DNA of 64,000 nucleotides from Bacteroidota bacterium (GTDB taxonomy: Bacteria; Bacteroidota; Bacteroidia; Bacteroidales; Dysgonomonadaceae). The stretch is from NCBI GenBank assembly GCA_023424395.1, contig JAFADY010000007.1, forward strand, positions 98,019 through 162,018, given 5' to 3'. Shown in pieces: positions 6,946 through 15,773 of the stretch (position 1 is its first letter; each line of letters starts with the position of its first letter). A program made the translations under genes and the position numbers. The notes under the pieces are model-generated. The model had not been told where the DNA came from and made no database searches. It saw only the letters and a list, made by a program, of their open reading frames with translations.

Positions 6946-9024
6946 TTATCTCAATGCCTTGTTTATAAGAACTTCTGTCCTCTGTGTATTCGTTTCTACC
7001 TGCTCGGGCGTGAACCAGGCATCACGCAATTGTTTGTCGGAATACAGTTGCAACTGATCGCCGTTGTGCGGAGAGTCGGGTTGGGTGGAGTTCCCGTAAC
7101 TAAGCAGTATTTTGGCTTTCACTTCGTCGCCGAATTCAACAACCGCCACCCACGAGTCGCCGCTACTCACGTAACGATGCTTATCGTCGCCTTCGTAAGA
7201 ACTCGATACCCTGAAGACGCCCAGTCTGCCATCGGCGCCGTTGGCCGGCAAATTAATGTTATTGCGTTTTAACCGATAAAAGTCGCCCCATGGAACATCC
7301 AGCGAACCGAATTTCGCTTCCATTTCGGTGGCTGCTTCTTCCAGCAAACGCAAGGCTTCTGCCGGATTGGCGATGCCGTCGGGTGTAGTGTTCGGTCTTT
7401 TCACGTCCCATTTATCGACGTAATTGGTTTGATCCCCGACGTTAAACTTCGACGTAAACAAATAGAATAACACCGCTCCTTTGCTGTCGGTGTTAGTTTC
7501 GCGATCCCATTTCTCCAAAACGGATTTGGCTTCTTTTGTTTTTTCCGAAGCAGAATTATCGATGGCCGCAAAAAGATCGTCCAAAATTCTGTCTGCAAAC
7601 TCCAGTTTGGTGGAAAGTTTGTAATCGATCAGTTCCTCAAAGGTTATGGAGTTATCTTCCAACATCATTCTCGCAGCGCGTTGCGGGCGGAATGACATCT
7701 CAACGGGCGCCATATACGGCGCATAATCCTCGGGATGCAAGGCGATGGGAACGGTGCTCGTCCATGGCGGATCATTAGCGTTTTGCACCCATCCGGTTTT
7801 GGGATTTTTGAGCCTCGGGAGGTCTTCATACGGATGCGTTTCCATCCAGATATCTTCCGATTTTCCGCCTTTAATGATCGAACTCCAGTAGCCCCAGTCT
7901 CCGTGACTGCGTTTGGGCACCAATCCATTAAACAGATAAAAAATATTTCCCGCTTTATCGGCATAAATTACATTCCAAAAACCGATTTCCGCCATTTTTA
8001 ATGCCGATTCAAACTCGTCGAAATTATCAGCATTGATCATTCTCCACCACTGCAGCAGCATGTTCGGCTTGTCTCTGCCAACCATGCGCGAAGCCAAAAC
8101 TTTATTGCCAGATTGATTGATCACCGGCCCGTGAGTGGTCTTTAGAATCGTTATTTCTTTTGGCATCAGTTTTCCGTCATCTTGCTTCACTTGAATAGTT
8201 TTTGTGTGGGCTTCAAAATCGGTTACTTTCCCATCCAGCAGGTAACCGCCGTCTTTCAGTTCCAGTTCATACACGTCGGAATTATCGATGGTGTTGTTCG
8301 TGTGCGTCCATCCGAGGTTTTCGTTAAATCCGATGGAAATTCCCGGCAAGCCCACCAGCGTTGTACCATACATGTTTTTATCGTTGAGCATCAGATGCGA
8401 TTCGAAAAAAAGAAACTCGTCCGACCACGGCAGGTGTGGATTCTGAACCAGCATGGCGTTGCCCGATGCGGAGCGCGACGGGCCCACGGCATAGGCATTG
8501 GAACCCAGATCGGGCCATCGTTGGCTCATGCTCAAATCTCCGCCGCCGATAAACCGGGTGAAAACGACGAACATGCTGTGCATATTCACGTCGTTTACTG
8601 TGATCGGGAGCACCGCTTCATTTTCCTTTCCAATGGTTTTGGGATGCGCTTTGGCATAAGCATTCATTCCGTTTACAAACGAAGTTAAAATGGTTTTCAC
8701 TTCGGGGTCTTGCTGCAAAGTCCATTCTTTTGCCAGTTCTTCAAAGCCGAGGGTGTGCACCATCATATCGTTCTGAAGCCTGCTTTCTCCCCAGTATTCG
8801 GCGCCTTTTCCGCGCGAATTTCCGTAAAGTTTGAGAATGAGGTTGGCATGATTGTGCATTTGCGCCCAGCCTTGAGCGTAGAACAGGTCGGCGGTATTAT
8901 CGGCGGTAATGTGCGGAACACCCCACGCATCCCAGGCAATTTTCGGAGATTCGTTTTGCGCTTGCGAACAAGATGTGAAGGCAAATATGAGACCAATGAC
9001 GAGTGAAAAAATTTTAATGAACAT
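6946..9024 (-). CDS. Penicillin acylase family (Ntn-hydrolase) lipoprotein
   Basis: Secreted amidohydrolase of the penicillin G acylase/acyl-homoserine lactone acylase family, 692 aa. The signal (FSLVIGLIFAFTSCSQ) has a lipobox with Cys19, so it is probably anchored in a membrane. The alpha chain starts IAWDAWGVPHITADN, typical of the family. The likely autocatalytic N-terminal nucleophile of the beta chain is Ser175 in LGSNAYAVGP, followed by NPHLPW and later GLPGISIGFNENLGWTHTNN with the oxyanion-hole Asn region. Substrate class (beta-lactam, N-acyl homoserine lactone, acyl peptide) cannot be assigned. It lies 3 bp upstream of the flavoprotein gene, in the same orientation. Confidence 0.85.
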   Translation of the reverse strand: MFIKIFSLVIGLIFAFTSCSQAQNESPKIAWDAWGVPHITADNTADLFYAQGWAQMHNHANLILKLYGNSRGKGAEYWGESRLQNDMMVHTLGFEELAKEWTLQQDPEVKTILTSFVNGMNAYAKAHPKTIGKENEAVLPITVNDVNMHSMFVVFTRFIGGGDLSMSQRWPDLGSNAYAVGPSRSASGNAMLVQNPHLPWSDEFLFFESHLMLNDKNMYGTTLVGLPGISIGFNENLGWTHTNNTIDNSDVYELELKDGGYLLDGKVTDFEAHTKTIQVKQDDGKLMPKEITILKTTHGPVINQSGNKVLASRMVGRDKPNMLLQWWRMINADNFDEFESALKMAEIGFWNVIYADKAGNIFYLFNGLVPKRSHGDWGYWSSIIKGGKSEDIWMETHPYEDLPRLKNPKTGWVQNANDPPWTSTVPIALHPEDYAPYMAPVEMSFRPQRAARMMLEDNSITFEELIDYKLSTKLEFADRILDDLFAAIDNSASEKTKEAKSVLEKWDRETNTDSKGAVLFYLFTSKFNVGDQTNYVDKWDVKRPNTTPDGIANPAEALRLLEEAATEMEAKFGSLDVPWGDFYRLKRNNINLPANGADGRLGVFRVSSSYEGDDKHRYVSSGDSWVAVVEFGDEVKAKILLSYGNSTQPDSPHNGDQLQLYSDKQLRDAWFTPEQVETNTQRTEVLINKALR

Positions 9025-9218
9025 ATTATATGTTTATAAGACGATAAATTGCTCCTTTTTAGCAATAAGTTGCTGAGTTTGTGTTTAATTTCCTTTTTAC
9101 ATTATTCTTCAATGTCCTTTTTTGTCACTTCCTCGGCGTTCTATTAACCGGGCTTCTTTTTAACTTTTTTATTCTGCGTTTTACAGCGCTTAATCTTATA
9201 TTCAAACGTTTGCTACCT

Positions 9219-9285
9219 CTCCGAAGGCAATAATTACTTCTCCGAAGCCCTTCCTCACCACTCCGAAGGCCTTCAGCACTTCTCC
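9219..9285. repeat. 21-bp-period tandem repeat (CTCCGAAG core)
   Basis: The core CTCCGAAG occurs at 9219, 9240 and 9261, and a degenerate fourth start (CTCC) at 9282, exactly 21 bp apart. Spacer bases are partly conserved (ACTT or ACCA before the core). It lies upstream of the acylase gene and downstream of pruA, outside any plausible gene. Confidence 0.7.
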
Positions 9286-9301
9286 CGCAGCGAGGAGATT
9301 A

Positions 9302-9334
9302 ATAAAGTGCAAGCCTTAACCACTTGCACTTTAT
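9302..9334 (-). terminator. Palindrome downstream of pruA, probable terminator
   Basis: Perfect 12-bp arms ATAAAGTGCAAG (9302-9313) and CTTGCACTTTAT (9323-9334) around a 9-nt loop, 13 bp beyond the pruA stop. There is no strong T tract on the minus strand, so efficiency is uncertain. Confidence 0.6.
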
Positions 9335-9346
9335 CTATTTACGAAG

Positions 9347-10978
9347 TTACTCCTCCAAAAAGTTCGGATACATATAATCCGTGGCCGGAACAAAGGTTTC
9401 TTTGATGGTTTGAGGCGAAACCCAGCGCAGCAGGTTGAAAATAGAACCCGCTTTATCGTTCGTTCCCGAACCGCGTCCGCCGCCGAAGGGCTGTTGGTCT
9501 ACCACAGCGCCGGTAGGCTTATCGTTAATGTAGAAGTTTCCGGCGGTGTGCGTCAAACGGGCGGTCATTTTCTCGATAATGGCTCTGTCCGCTGAGAAAA
9601 TAGCTCCGGTGAGCGCGTAATCGGTTGTGGTATCGAGCAAATCCATCGTTGCATCGAGTTTTTTCGGGTCGTACACGTAAATAGTGAGTATCGGGCCGAA
9701 AAGCTCTTCCTTCATTGTAATGTAATCGGGCTTCTTCGCCAAAATCACGGTCGGTTTAATGAAATACCCTTCCGATTTATCGTATTCGCCGCCCATGATT
9801 ACCTCGGCATCGGGCGATTTTTTGGCGTTATCGATATATTTCGCCAGTTTATCGAACGAATCTTCGTCGATAACCGCATTCACGAAATTGCTGAAATCTT
9901 CGGGCACGCCGGTTTTAATCTTCGCCAGATCGGCTTCCATGTATTTCTTCACATCGTCCCACAAATTACTCGGAATATAGGCGCGCGATGCGGCGGAACA
10001 TTTCTGTCCCTGATACTCAAAGGCTCCCCTCACAAGCGCCGTGGCAACTTGTTTTGCATCGGCGGTTTTATCGGCAAGAACGTAGTCTTTTCCGCCGGTT
10101 TCGCCCACAATGCGCGGGTACGATTTGTAATTCGACATGTTGGCGCCGATGGTCTTCCACATGCTGTTAAACACACCCGTGGAACCGGTGAAATGCAATC
10201 CGGCAAACTCGCGGTGATTAAAAATAACATCGGCTGTGGCAGGCCCCGAAGCGTACACGAGGTTCACAACGCCATCGGGCAATCCTGCTTCCTGCAGGAT
10301 TTTCATAATCAGATAGGCCGAGTAAACAGCCGTTTTCGATGGTTTCCAAACGGCGGTGTTACCCATCAGAGCCGGCGCGCAGGGCAGGTTTCCGGCAATG
10401 GAGGTGAAATTAAACGGCGTGAGGGCGAACACAAATCCTTCGAGCGGACGCCAAACCGTTCGGTTCCAGATTCCGGGAGAGGAGTTGGGCTGCATTTCGT
10501 ACAGATCGTACATATTTTTTACGTTGAAGCGGTAGAAATCCACTAATTCGCACACGGCGTCGATCTCCGATTGAAATGCATTTTTCGATTGCCCCATCAT
10601 AGTTACGGCATTGAACTCATATCGGTACGGGCCGGCGATCAGTTCAGCCGCTTTCAGAAAAATAGCCGCGCGGCTTTCCCAATTCATGGCTTCCCAAGCG
10701 GGCTTCGCTTTCAATGCTGCGTCAATCGCCTGTTGCACGTGTGTTTTATCGCCTTGATGATAATGTCCCAGCAAATGTTTGTGATCGTGTGGCGGACGAA
10801 TGTCCATTAGTTTTTTTGTGCGCACTTCCTTCCCTCCGATAATCATCGGGATATCCAATCCGCCTTTGCTCAGTTCGGCCAGTTTCAACTTCAATTCTAT
10901 TCTTTCGGCAGTTCCCGGAGCGTAGCTCTTTACGGGTTCGTTTTTGATTTCGGGTAATCTGTAAACTCCTTTAGGCAT
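9347..10978 (-). CDS. pruA: L-glutamate gamma-semialdehyde (delta-1-pyrroline-5-carboxylate) dehydrogenase
   Basis: Oxidises glutamate gamma-semialdehyde to glutamate with NAD+, the second step of proline and part of arginine/ornithine breakdown, in the cytoplasm. The 543-aa length matches the stand-alone eukaryote-like P5CDH group found in Bacteroidetes. Catalytic residues: Glu293 in VGETGGKDYV and Cys327 in YQGQKCSAASRAY; the NAD-binding loop FTGSTGVFNSMW lies near residue 263, and the C-terminal QPFGGGRGSGTNDKAG motif is intact. Proline dehydrogenase is not in the window. A palindrome lies just after the stop, and a TAAATTTG -7 box at 11024-11031 precedes the start, so the gene appears monocistronic. 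Confidence 0.93.
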   Translation of the reverse strand: MPKGVYRLPEIKNEPVKSYAPGTAERIELKLKLAELSKGGLDIPMIIGGKEVRTKKLMDIRPPHDHKHLLGHYHQGDKTHVQQAIDAALKAKPAWEAMNWESRAAIFLKAAELIAGPYRYEFNAVTMMGQSKNAFQSEIDAVCELVDFYRFNVKNMYDLYEMQPNSSPGIWNRTVWRPLEGFVFALTPFNFTSIAGNLPCAPALMGNTAVWKPSKTAVYSAYLIMKILQEAGLPDGVVNLVYASGPATADVIFNHREFAGLHFTGSTGVFNSMWKTIGANMSNYKSYPRIVGETGGKDYVLADKTADAKQVATALVRGAFEYQGQKCSAASRAYIPSNLWDDVKKYMEADLAKIKTGVPEDFSNFVNAVIDEDSFDKLAKYIDNAKKSPDAEVIMGGEYDKSEGYFIKPTVILAKKPDYITMKEELFGPILTIYVYDPKKLDATMDLLDTTTDYALTGAIFSADRAIIEKMTARLTHTAGNFYINDKPTGAVVDQQPFGGGRGSGTNDKAGSIFNLLRWVSPQTIKETFVPATDYMYPNFLEE

Positions 10979-11023
10979 AAGATAACTTGTTTTTGTGTGG
11001 TTTATAATGATTTTTGAATGTTA

Positions 11024-11031
11024 CAAATTTA
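11024..11031 (-). promoter_or_regulatory. Putative -7 element for pruA
   Basis: Minus-strand TAAATTTG matches TAnnTTTG 46 bp upstream of the pruA start. No clear -33 TTTG at the right spacing. Confidence 0.35.
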
Positions 11032-11061
11032 CGAAAAAATTAGAATAAAGCGTTCTTCGTG

Positions 11062-11092
11062 TTTGCTAAAATAAAATAATATGTTAATTTTG
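11062..11092 (+). promoter_or_regulatory. Promoter of the small lipoprotein gene (-33 TTTG, -7 TAATTTTG)
   Basis: TTTG at 11062-11065, 19-bp spacer, TAATTTTG at 11085-11092: a full match to the Bacteroidetes consensus. It leaves a leader of about 110 nt before the ATG at 11215. Confidence 0.7.
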
Positions 11093-11214
11093 CGTCCCCT
11101 AACGGTTTAACATTTTATTTTTGAGATAAATCGAAAATTTAACATTTTTCGTGCAACGTTTTTTCGGTTTTTTCATCTATTATTATGAAGAGTTTAAAAA
11201 GTAGCAGAAACCAA

Positions 11215-11676
11215 ATGAAAAAATTAGTATATTTTTCTTTTTTGTATCTATTGGCCGTTTTATCTTCATGTTCTACCGGGGATATGCCCGGCGAGGCTTT
11301 CATCGAACGCTTGGTACCTTACGGGCATTGGCAGGCAATCGGTTTTGTGGAAAATGGAAAATTAAATGAGTATATAAATTTCAACAATGTTTCTCGGCAA
11401 TTGATCCTCAGAAAAGATAGCACTTTTCAAGCAACGGCGTTGAATTACGAGTTTTCGGGCAAATACGAATTTAATGTGGACAGGTACTCCATAAAATTCC
11501 CTTCAAACAATAATTTTTATACCGCCTATTCCGCGGAAAAGGAAGAAGACCAACGATATATCAATCTTTTGCTGAAAGTAGATACTTATAAAGTCATTCA
11601 TCCCGACCAATTGCGTCTGTATTATTCCGATGAAAATTACTTGCAATATAAAGCTGTTCCTCAAAACCAACCATGA
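11215..11676 (+). CDS. Hypothetical lipoprotein (lipocalin-like size)
   Basis: A 153-aa protein from the ATG at 11215 (an ATG at 11185 would add ten polar residues before the signal). MKKLVYFSFLYLLAVLSSC is a clear lipoprotein signal with Cys at its end. The mature part has alternating beta-strand-like stretches (GHWQAIGFVENGKLNEYINF, RQLILRKDSTFQATALNYEFSGKYEF, DQLRLYYSDENYLQYKAV), resembling small lipocalin-like DUF proteins of Bacteroidetes, but I do not recognise a named family with certainty. It lies between divergent pruA and downstream rpsA with its own promoter; function unknown. Confidence 0.7.
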   Translation: MKKLVYFSFLYLLAVLSSCSTGDMPGEAFIERLVPYGHWQAIGFVENGKLNEYINFNNVSRQLILRKDSTFQATALNYEFSGKYEFNVDRYSIKFPSNNNFYTAYSAEKEEDQRYINLLLKVDTYKVIHPDQLRLYYSDENYLQYKAVPQNQP

Positions 11677-11746
11677 CTTCATATAATTATTTTTTTCTTT
11701 GAATTCTCAAAAATAGGATTCTACGAAAAATTCCCGATGCAAAGAA

Positions 11747-11777
11747 TTGGTTCTTAACAAAAAACCAACTATCTTTG
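11747..11777 (+). promoter_or_regulatory. rpsA promoter
   Basis: TTG at 11747-11749, then 20 bp, then TATCTTTG at 11770-11777 (exact TAnnTTTG). The start codon of rpsA is 65 bp downstream. Confidence 0.65.
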
Positions 11778-11842
11778 CATCCGTTTTTTTCGACAACATA
11801 ATGTCTAACTTATTTAAATGTAATTAATTTATTAACTAACAA

Positions 11843-13882
11843 ATGACTGAAAATTTAAAAAATGTAGCTCCCATAGAAGATTTCGATTGGGATGCGTATG
11901 CCGAAGGTGAAACCACCTACAACAAAGAAAACAAACAAAAACTTACCGAAAGCTACGACAACACGCTCAACAAAATCAACGACAAAGAAGTGGTGAACGG
12001 TACGGTAACCTCCATGAACAAACGCGAAGTAGTGGTCAATATCGGCTACAAATCCGATGGCGTGGTTTCGATGAACGAATTCCGCTACAATCCGGAACTC
12101 AAAGTTGGCGACGAAGTAGAAGTTTACATCGAAAGCCAGGAAGACAAAAAAGGACAATTGCTCCTCTCACACAAAAAGGCACGCGCTTCGCGCTCTTGGG
12201 ATCGTGTAAACGCAGCCTTAGAAAACAACGAAATCATTAAAGGCTACATCAAATGCCGCACAAAAGGCGGTATGATCGTGGATGTTTTCGGCATTGAAGC
12301 TTTCTTGCCGGGCTCGCAAATTGATGTGAAACCCATCCGCGATTATGATATTTTCGTTGACAAAACCATGGAATTCAAAGTGGTTAAGATTAACCCCGAA
12401 TTCAAAAACGTTGTTGTTTCCCACAAAGCACTTATCGAAGAAGAGTTGGAACAACAAAAGAAAGAAATTATTTCGAAACTCGAAAAAGGACAAGTGCTCG
12501 AAGGTGTGGTTAAAAACATTACTTCTTACGGAGTATTCGTTGATTTGGGCGGCGTTGACGGCCTCATCCACATTACCGATCTGTCTTGGGGACGCATTCA
12601 ACATCCGGAGGAAGTTGTAAAATTAGACGACAAAATCAATGTAGTTATCCTCGATTTCGATGATGAAAAGAAGCGTATCGCTCTCGGTTTGAAACAATTA
12701 ACTCCACATCCATGGGATGCTATCGACGAAAGCCTGAAAGTGGGCGATGTAATTAAAGGAAAAGTGGTTGTACTCGCCGATTACGGCGCTTTTGTGGAAG
12801 TTGCTCCCGGCGTTGAAGGTTTGATTCACGTATCGGAAATGAGCTGGACACAACACTTACACAGCGCACAAGATTTCATGAAAGTGGGCGAAGAGGTAGA
12901 AGCCGTTATTCTCACCCTCGACCGCGAAGAACGCAAAATGTCGCTCGGCATCAAGCAACTCAAACCCGATCCATGGGAAAATATCGAAGAAAAATATCCG
13001 GTTGGAAGCACACACTCGGCTACGGTTCGCAATTTCACCAATTTCGGTGCGTTTGTAGAAATTGAAGACGGCGTTGAAGGCCTCATCCACATTTCCGATC
13101 TTTCCTGGACAAAGAAGATCAAACATCCGAGCGAGATCACCGAAATCGGTGCGCAAATTGAAGTACAAGTACTTGAGATCGACAAGGAAAATCGTCGTTT
13201 GAGCCTCGGCCACAAACAATTGGAAGAAAACCCGTGGGATGTTTTTGAAACTATTTTCACCACCGGTTCGGTTCATGAAGGCACGATCATCGAATTTCTT
13301 GATAAAGGAGCCGTGGTTTCTTTACCGTACGGCGTTGAAGGTTTTGCAACTCCAAAACATCTGGTAAAAGAAGACGGTTCGCAAGCACAACTGGAGGAAA
13401 AACTCGATTTTAAAGTGATCGAATTCAATAAAGACGCTAAAAGGATCATTGTTTCCCACAGCCGTATACACGAAGAAGCCAGAGGCGGCTCGGACGACAA
13501 CAGAAAAGGTAAACGTTCGGGTGGTAAAAGAGGTGAATCGCAAAACGCTGCTGCAACTTTAGCTCCGATGGAAAAAACCACTCTGGGCGATATTGAAGAA
13601 TTAGCTGCTTTAAAAGAGAAGTTCGACAGCCAAAAAGCTCCCAAAAAAGAAAAAGCTAACAAGGAAGAAAAGCCTATTGAGGAGCCTGTAAATGAACCCG
13701 ATGAAGCTAAAATTCTTGCCGAAAGAGCTGAAGAGGATGCCGAAGCGGTAGCGGATACAAAAGAAGAACCTCAACAGGAAACCGAAAACAAAACCGAGTT
13801 AGAAGTCAAAGAAGAAGTTGAAACTGAAGAAAAAGTTGAGATAGAAAAACAAGCTGACGACGAAACCGAAAAACCGAACTAA
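11843..13882 (+). CDS. rpsA: 30S ribosomal protein S1
   Basis: RNA-binding ribosomal protein that helps mRNA docking on the 30S subunit. Of its 679 aa, residues about 50-550 hold a string of S1/OB domains; successive ones contain VKNITSYGVFVDLGGVDGLIHITDLSW, VVLADYGAFVEVAPGVEGLIHVSEMSW and VRNFTNFGAFVEIEDGVEGLIHISDLSW-type cores, here read as separate motifs. The last 120 or so residues are a Lys/Glu-rich low-complexity tail (KEEKPIEEPVNEPDEAK onward), making it longer than the 550-600 aa typical of other phyla but like several Bacteroidetes S1 proteins. It is monocistronic, with its own promoter and a terminator. Confidence 0.95.
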   Translation: MTENLKNVAPIEDFDWDAYAEGETTYNKENKQKLTESYDNTLNKINDKEVVNGTVTSMNKREVVVNIGYKSDGVVSMNEFRYNPELKVGDEVEVYIESQEDKKGQLLLSHKKARASRSWDRVNAALENNEIIKGYIKCRTKGGMIVDVFGIEAFLPGSQIDVKPIRDYDIFVDKTMEFKVVKINPEFKNVVVSHKALIEEELEQQKKEIISKLEKGQVLEGVVKNITSYGVFVDLGGVDGLIHITDLSWGRIQHPEEVVKLDDKINVVILDFDDEKKRIALGLKQLTPHPWDAIDESLKVGDVIKGKVVVLADYGAFVEVAPGVEGLIHVSEMSWTQHLHSAQDFMKVGEEVEAVILTLDREERKMSLGIKQLKPDPWENIEEKYPVGSTHSATVRNFTNFGAFVEIEDGVEGLIHISDLSWTKKIKHPSEITEIGAQIEVQVLEIDKENRRLSLGHKQLEENPWDVFETIFTTGSVHEGTIIEFLDKGAVVSLPYGVEGFATPKHLVKEDGSQAQLEEKLDFKVIEFNKDAKRIIVSHSRIHEEARGGSDDNRKGKRSGGKRGESQNAAATLAPMEKTTLGDIEELAALKEKFDSQKAPKKEKANKEEKPIEEPVNEPDEAKILAERAEEDAEAVADTKEEPQQETENKTELEVKEEVETEEKVEIEKQADDETEKPN

Positions 13883-13914
13883 ACATGTAAATGCTTATTT
13901 CATATATATTCATT

Positions 13915-13946
13915 AAAAGCTGCCTATAAGGGCTGCTTTTTTTTTT
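13915..13946 (+). terminator. rpsA rho-independent terminator
   Basis: Stem AAAAGC.GCC / GGGC.GCTTTT around TATA with one internal T-T mismatch, followed by ten T residues, 33 bp after the rpsA stop. Confidence 0.75.
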
Positions 13947-13974
13947 GTAAAATTCAAAGCAAGACGATAATCTC

Positions 13975-14424
13975 TTATCCCAACAGCTTCTTCACCATTT
14001 CCGAAACGGCGCGTCCTTCGGCTTTGCCGGCCAATTGCTTGGAGGCAACGCCCATTACTTTGCCCATATCTTTCATGGAAACGGCGCCGTTTTCCGATAT
14101 GATTTTCTTCACTTCGGCTTCCAGTTCTTCGGCAGAGAGTTGGGCGGGAAGGTATTCTTGTATAACTTTCAGTTGCGCTGTTTCGTCTTCGGCCAAATCG
14201 GCGCGGTTTTGCGAGGTATAAATCTCGGCGCTGTCCTTGCGCTGTTTCACCATTTTTTGAAGAATGGTGGTAGCCGTTTCGTCCGAGAGTTCATCCCCGG
14301 CGCCTTTGGCGGTCTTGGCCTCAAGAAACTCTTTTTTTATGCCGCGCAATGCTTCCAAACGCACTTTGTCTTTGGCGAGCATGGCTTTTTTTATGTCGTT
14401 GCTGATCGTATCGAATAGGTTCAT
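13975..14424 (-). CDS. yqeY: GatB/YqeY domain protein
   Basis: A 149-aa single-domain protein like the tRNA-binding C-terminal (YqeY) region of the Asp/Glu-tRNA amidotransferase subunit GatB. Features: N-terminal helix MNLFDTISNDIKKAMLAKDKVRLEALRGIKKEF, ILQKMVKQRKDSAEIY, EYLPAQLSAEELEAEVKKII and C-terminal DMGKVMGVASKQLAGKAEGRAVSEMVKKLL. The stand-alone form has no firmly established role; it may bind tRNA. It is the last gene of the ftsQ-ftsA-ftsZ side of the cell wall cluster, a common arrangement in Bacteroidetes, 45 bp after ftsZ with a 7-bp-period array in between. Confidence 0.9.
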   Translation of the reverse strand: MNLFDTISNDIKKAMLAKDKVRLEALRGIKKEFLEAKTAKGAGDELSDETATTILQKMVKQRKDSAEIYTSQNRADLAEDETAQLKVIQEYLPAQLSAEELEAEVKKIISENGAVSMKDMGKVMGVASKQLAGKAEGRAVSEMVKKLLG

Positions 14425-14466
14425 GACGTTATAAATTTGATGTTTGACGTTTAATGTCTTCTGTCT
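14425..14466. repeat. Heptamer-period array between ftsZ and yqeY
   Basis: 7-bp register starting at 14425 with units GACGTTA, TAAATTT, GATGTTT, GACGTTT, AATGTCT and TCTGTCT. It directly abuts the yqeY start codon. Confidence 0.5.
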
Positions 14467-14469
14467 CTT

Positions 14470-15762
14470 TTAATCAAATAGCGAAGACGATTGTTGTTGA
14501 GATTCCGTTTGGTAATTGCGCGGGTCAAAATCGCGCGGGCGCTTAAAAACGGCTGTTTTTTCCATCGCTTCCAGTATCTTATCGTCATCCATTTCTTCTA
14601 CCGAAAGCACGAAAGGGTCTAAGCGGTAACTGGTGGAAGCAATGGTTTTCAGGCCTTCTTTTCCGTAGTATTTCTCGATAAGTTTTTGGTTTTCAACCTG
14701 ACGCGCCTTTTCTTCGTCTTCGCGGATCTTTCGCTCCAGTTCTTCGGCTTTGCTTTCTTTGAGGCGTTGTTCGCGGATGCCCGGAACGCTTGTGATACTG
14801 AATCCGGTGGCGAGCAACGTTACTTTCACCTCTTCGCTCAGCGTTTCATCGACAGCGGTACCCCAAATAACTTCTATTTCGCGGCTGAATTTGGCCATAA
14901 AATCGTTTACGGCGTTCATTTCTTCCATCAACAACGGATATTCTTCGCCGAAGGAAATATTGATAAGTATCTTTTTCGAACTGAAAACATCGTTGTTGTT
15001 CAATAGCGGCGAATGGAGAGCGTCTTTCAGCGCCTCGTTCACCCGGTCTTCTCCGCTACCGATTCCTCGGCTCATAATGGCTACGCCGCCATCGCGAAGG
15101 GTGGTGTTCACATCGGCAAAGTCGAGGTTCACGTGGCCGTGAACCGTGATGATCTCGGCAATGCTCTTTGCCGCCGTGGCCAACGTGTCATCGGCTTTAG
15201 CAAAGGCATTCAGGATGGTGAGGTCGTGATAAATATCGCGTAAGCGTTCGTTATTGATCACCAACAGCGCGTCCACATTTTCTGCAATTTCTTCCACGCC
15301 CTGCAATGCTTGAACGATTTTTCTTTCGCCTTCGAAAACGAAAGGAATGGTAACGATGCCCACTGTTAAAATGCCCATATCCTTGGCTACGCGCGCTACT
15401 ACGGGAGCAGCGCCGGTGCCTGTGCCTCCGCCCATGCCGGCGGTGATGAAAACCATTCGGGTGCCGTCGCTCAACAGGTCTTGAATAAGATCGATGCTTT
15501 CTTCGGCGGCCAATTTGGCTACATCGGGCTTATTACCCGCTCCCAAACCTCCGGTGGTGTGTTCGCCCAATTGCACTTTTACGGGTACGGGCGATTTCAT
15601 CAGCGCTTGATTATCGGTGTTGCAAAGGGCAAAAGAAACATCGTGTATACCTTCCTGAAACATGTGGTTCACCGCGTTTCCGCCTCCGCCGCCAACTCCG
15701 ATAACCTTGATGATGGCTTCGGTACGGCTTTTTATCTGAAAATTCAATATTTTATCGTCCAT
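14470..15762 (-). CDS. ftsZ: Cell division protein FtsZ
   Basis: Tubulin-like GTPase that forms the division Z-ring at mid-cell. The 430 aa include the N-terminal GVGGGGGNAVNHM loop, the tubulin signature GGGTGTGAAP near residue 108, and the T7 loop with NLDFADV and catalytic Asp. The C-terminal region after about residue 325 is a charged linker (KESKAEELERKIREDEEKARQ) and ends with a Bacteroidetes-style tail where RPRDFDPRNYQ probably corresponds to the FtsA-binding peptide. It follows ftsA by 11 bp, as usual for the cluster. Confidence 0.97.
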   Translation of the reverse strand: MDDKILNFQIKSRTEAIIKVIGVGGGGGNAVNHMFQEGIHDVSFALCNTDNQALMKSPVPVKVQLGEHTTGGLGAGNKPDVAKLAAEESIDLIQDLLSDGTRMVFITAGMGGGTGTGAAPVVARVAKDMGILTVGIVTIPFVFEGERKIVQALQGVEEIAENVDALLVINNERLRDIYHDLTILNAFAKADDTLATAAKSIAEIITVHGHVNLDFADVNTTLRDGGVAIMSRGIGSGEDRVNEALKDALHSPLLNNNDVFSSKKILINISFGEEYPLLMEEMNAVNDFMAKFSREIEVIWGTAVDETLSEEVKVTLLATGFSITSVPGIREQRLKESKAEELERKIREDEEKARQVENQKLIEKYYGKEGLKTIASTSYRLDPFVLSVEEMDDDKILEAMEKTAVFKRPRDFDPRNYQTESQQQSSSLFD

Positions 15763-15773
15763 AGTGTCGGTTT

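Larger units (their letters stand above)
9025..9346. other. 322-bp non-coding gap between pruA and the acylase gene
   Basis: No open frame with family similarity. It contains an AT-rich leader next to the acylase gene, a 21-bp tandem array (9219-9285) and the pruA terminator palindrome (9302-9334). These are listed separately. Confidence 0.6.

Noticed and set aside
9219..9285. CRISPR-like array
   Set aside because: Unit length is 21 bp in total with an 8-bp core and no unique spacers, and no cas genes are present.
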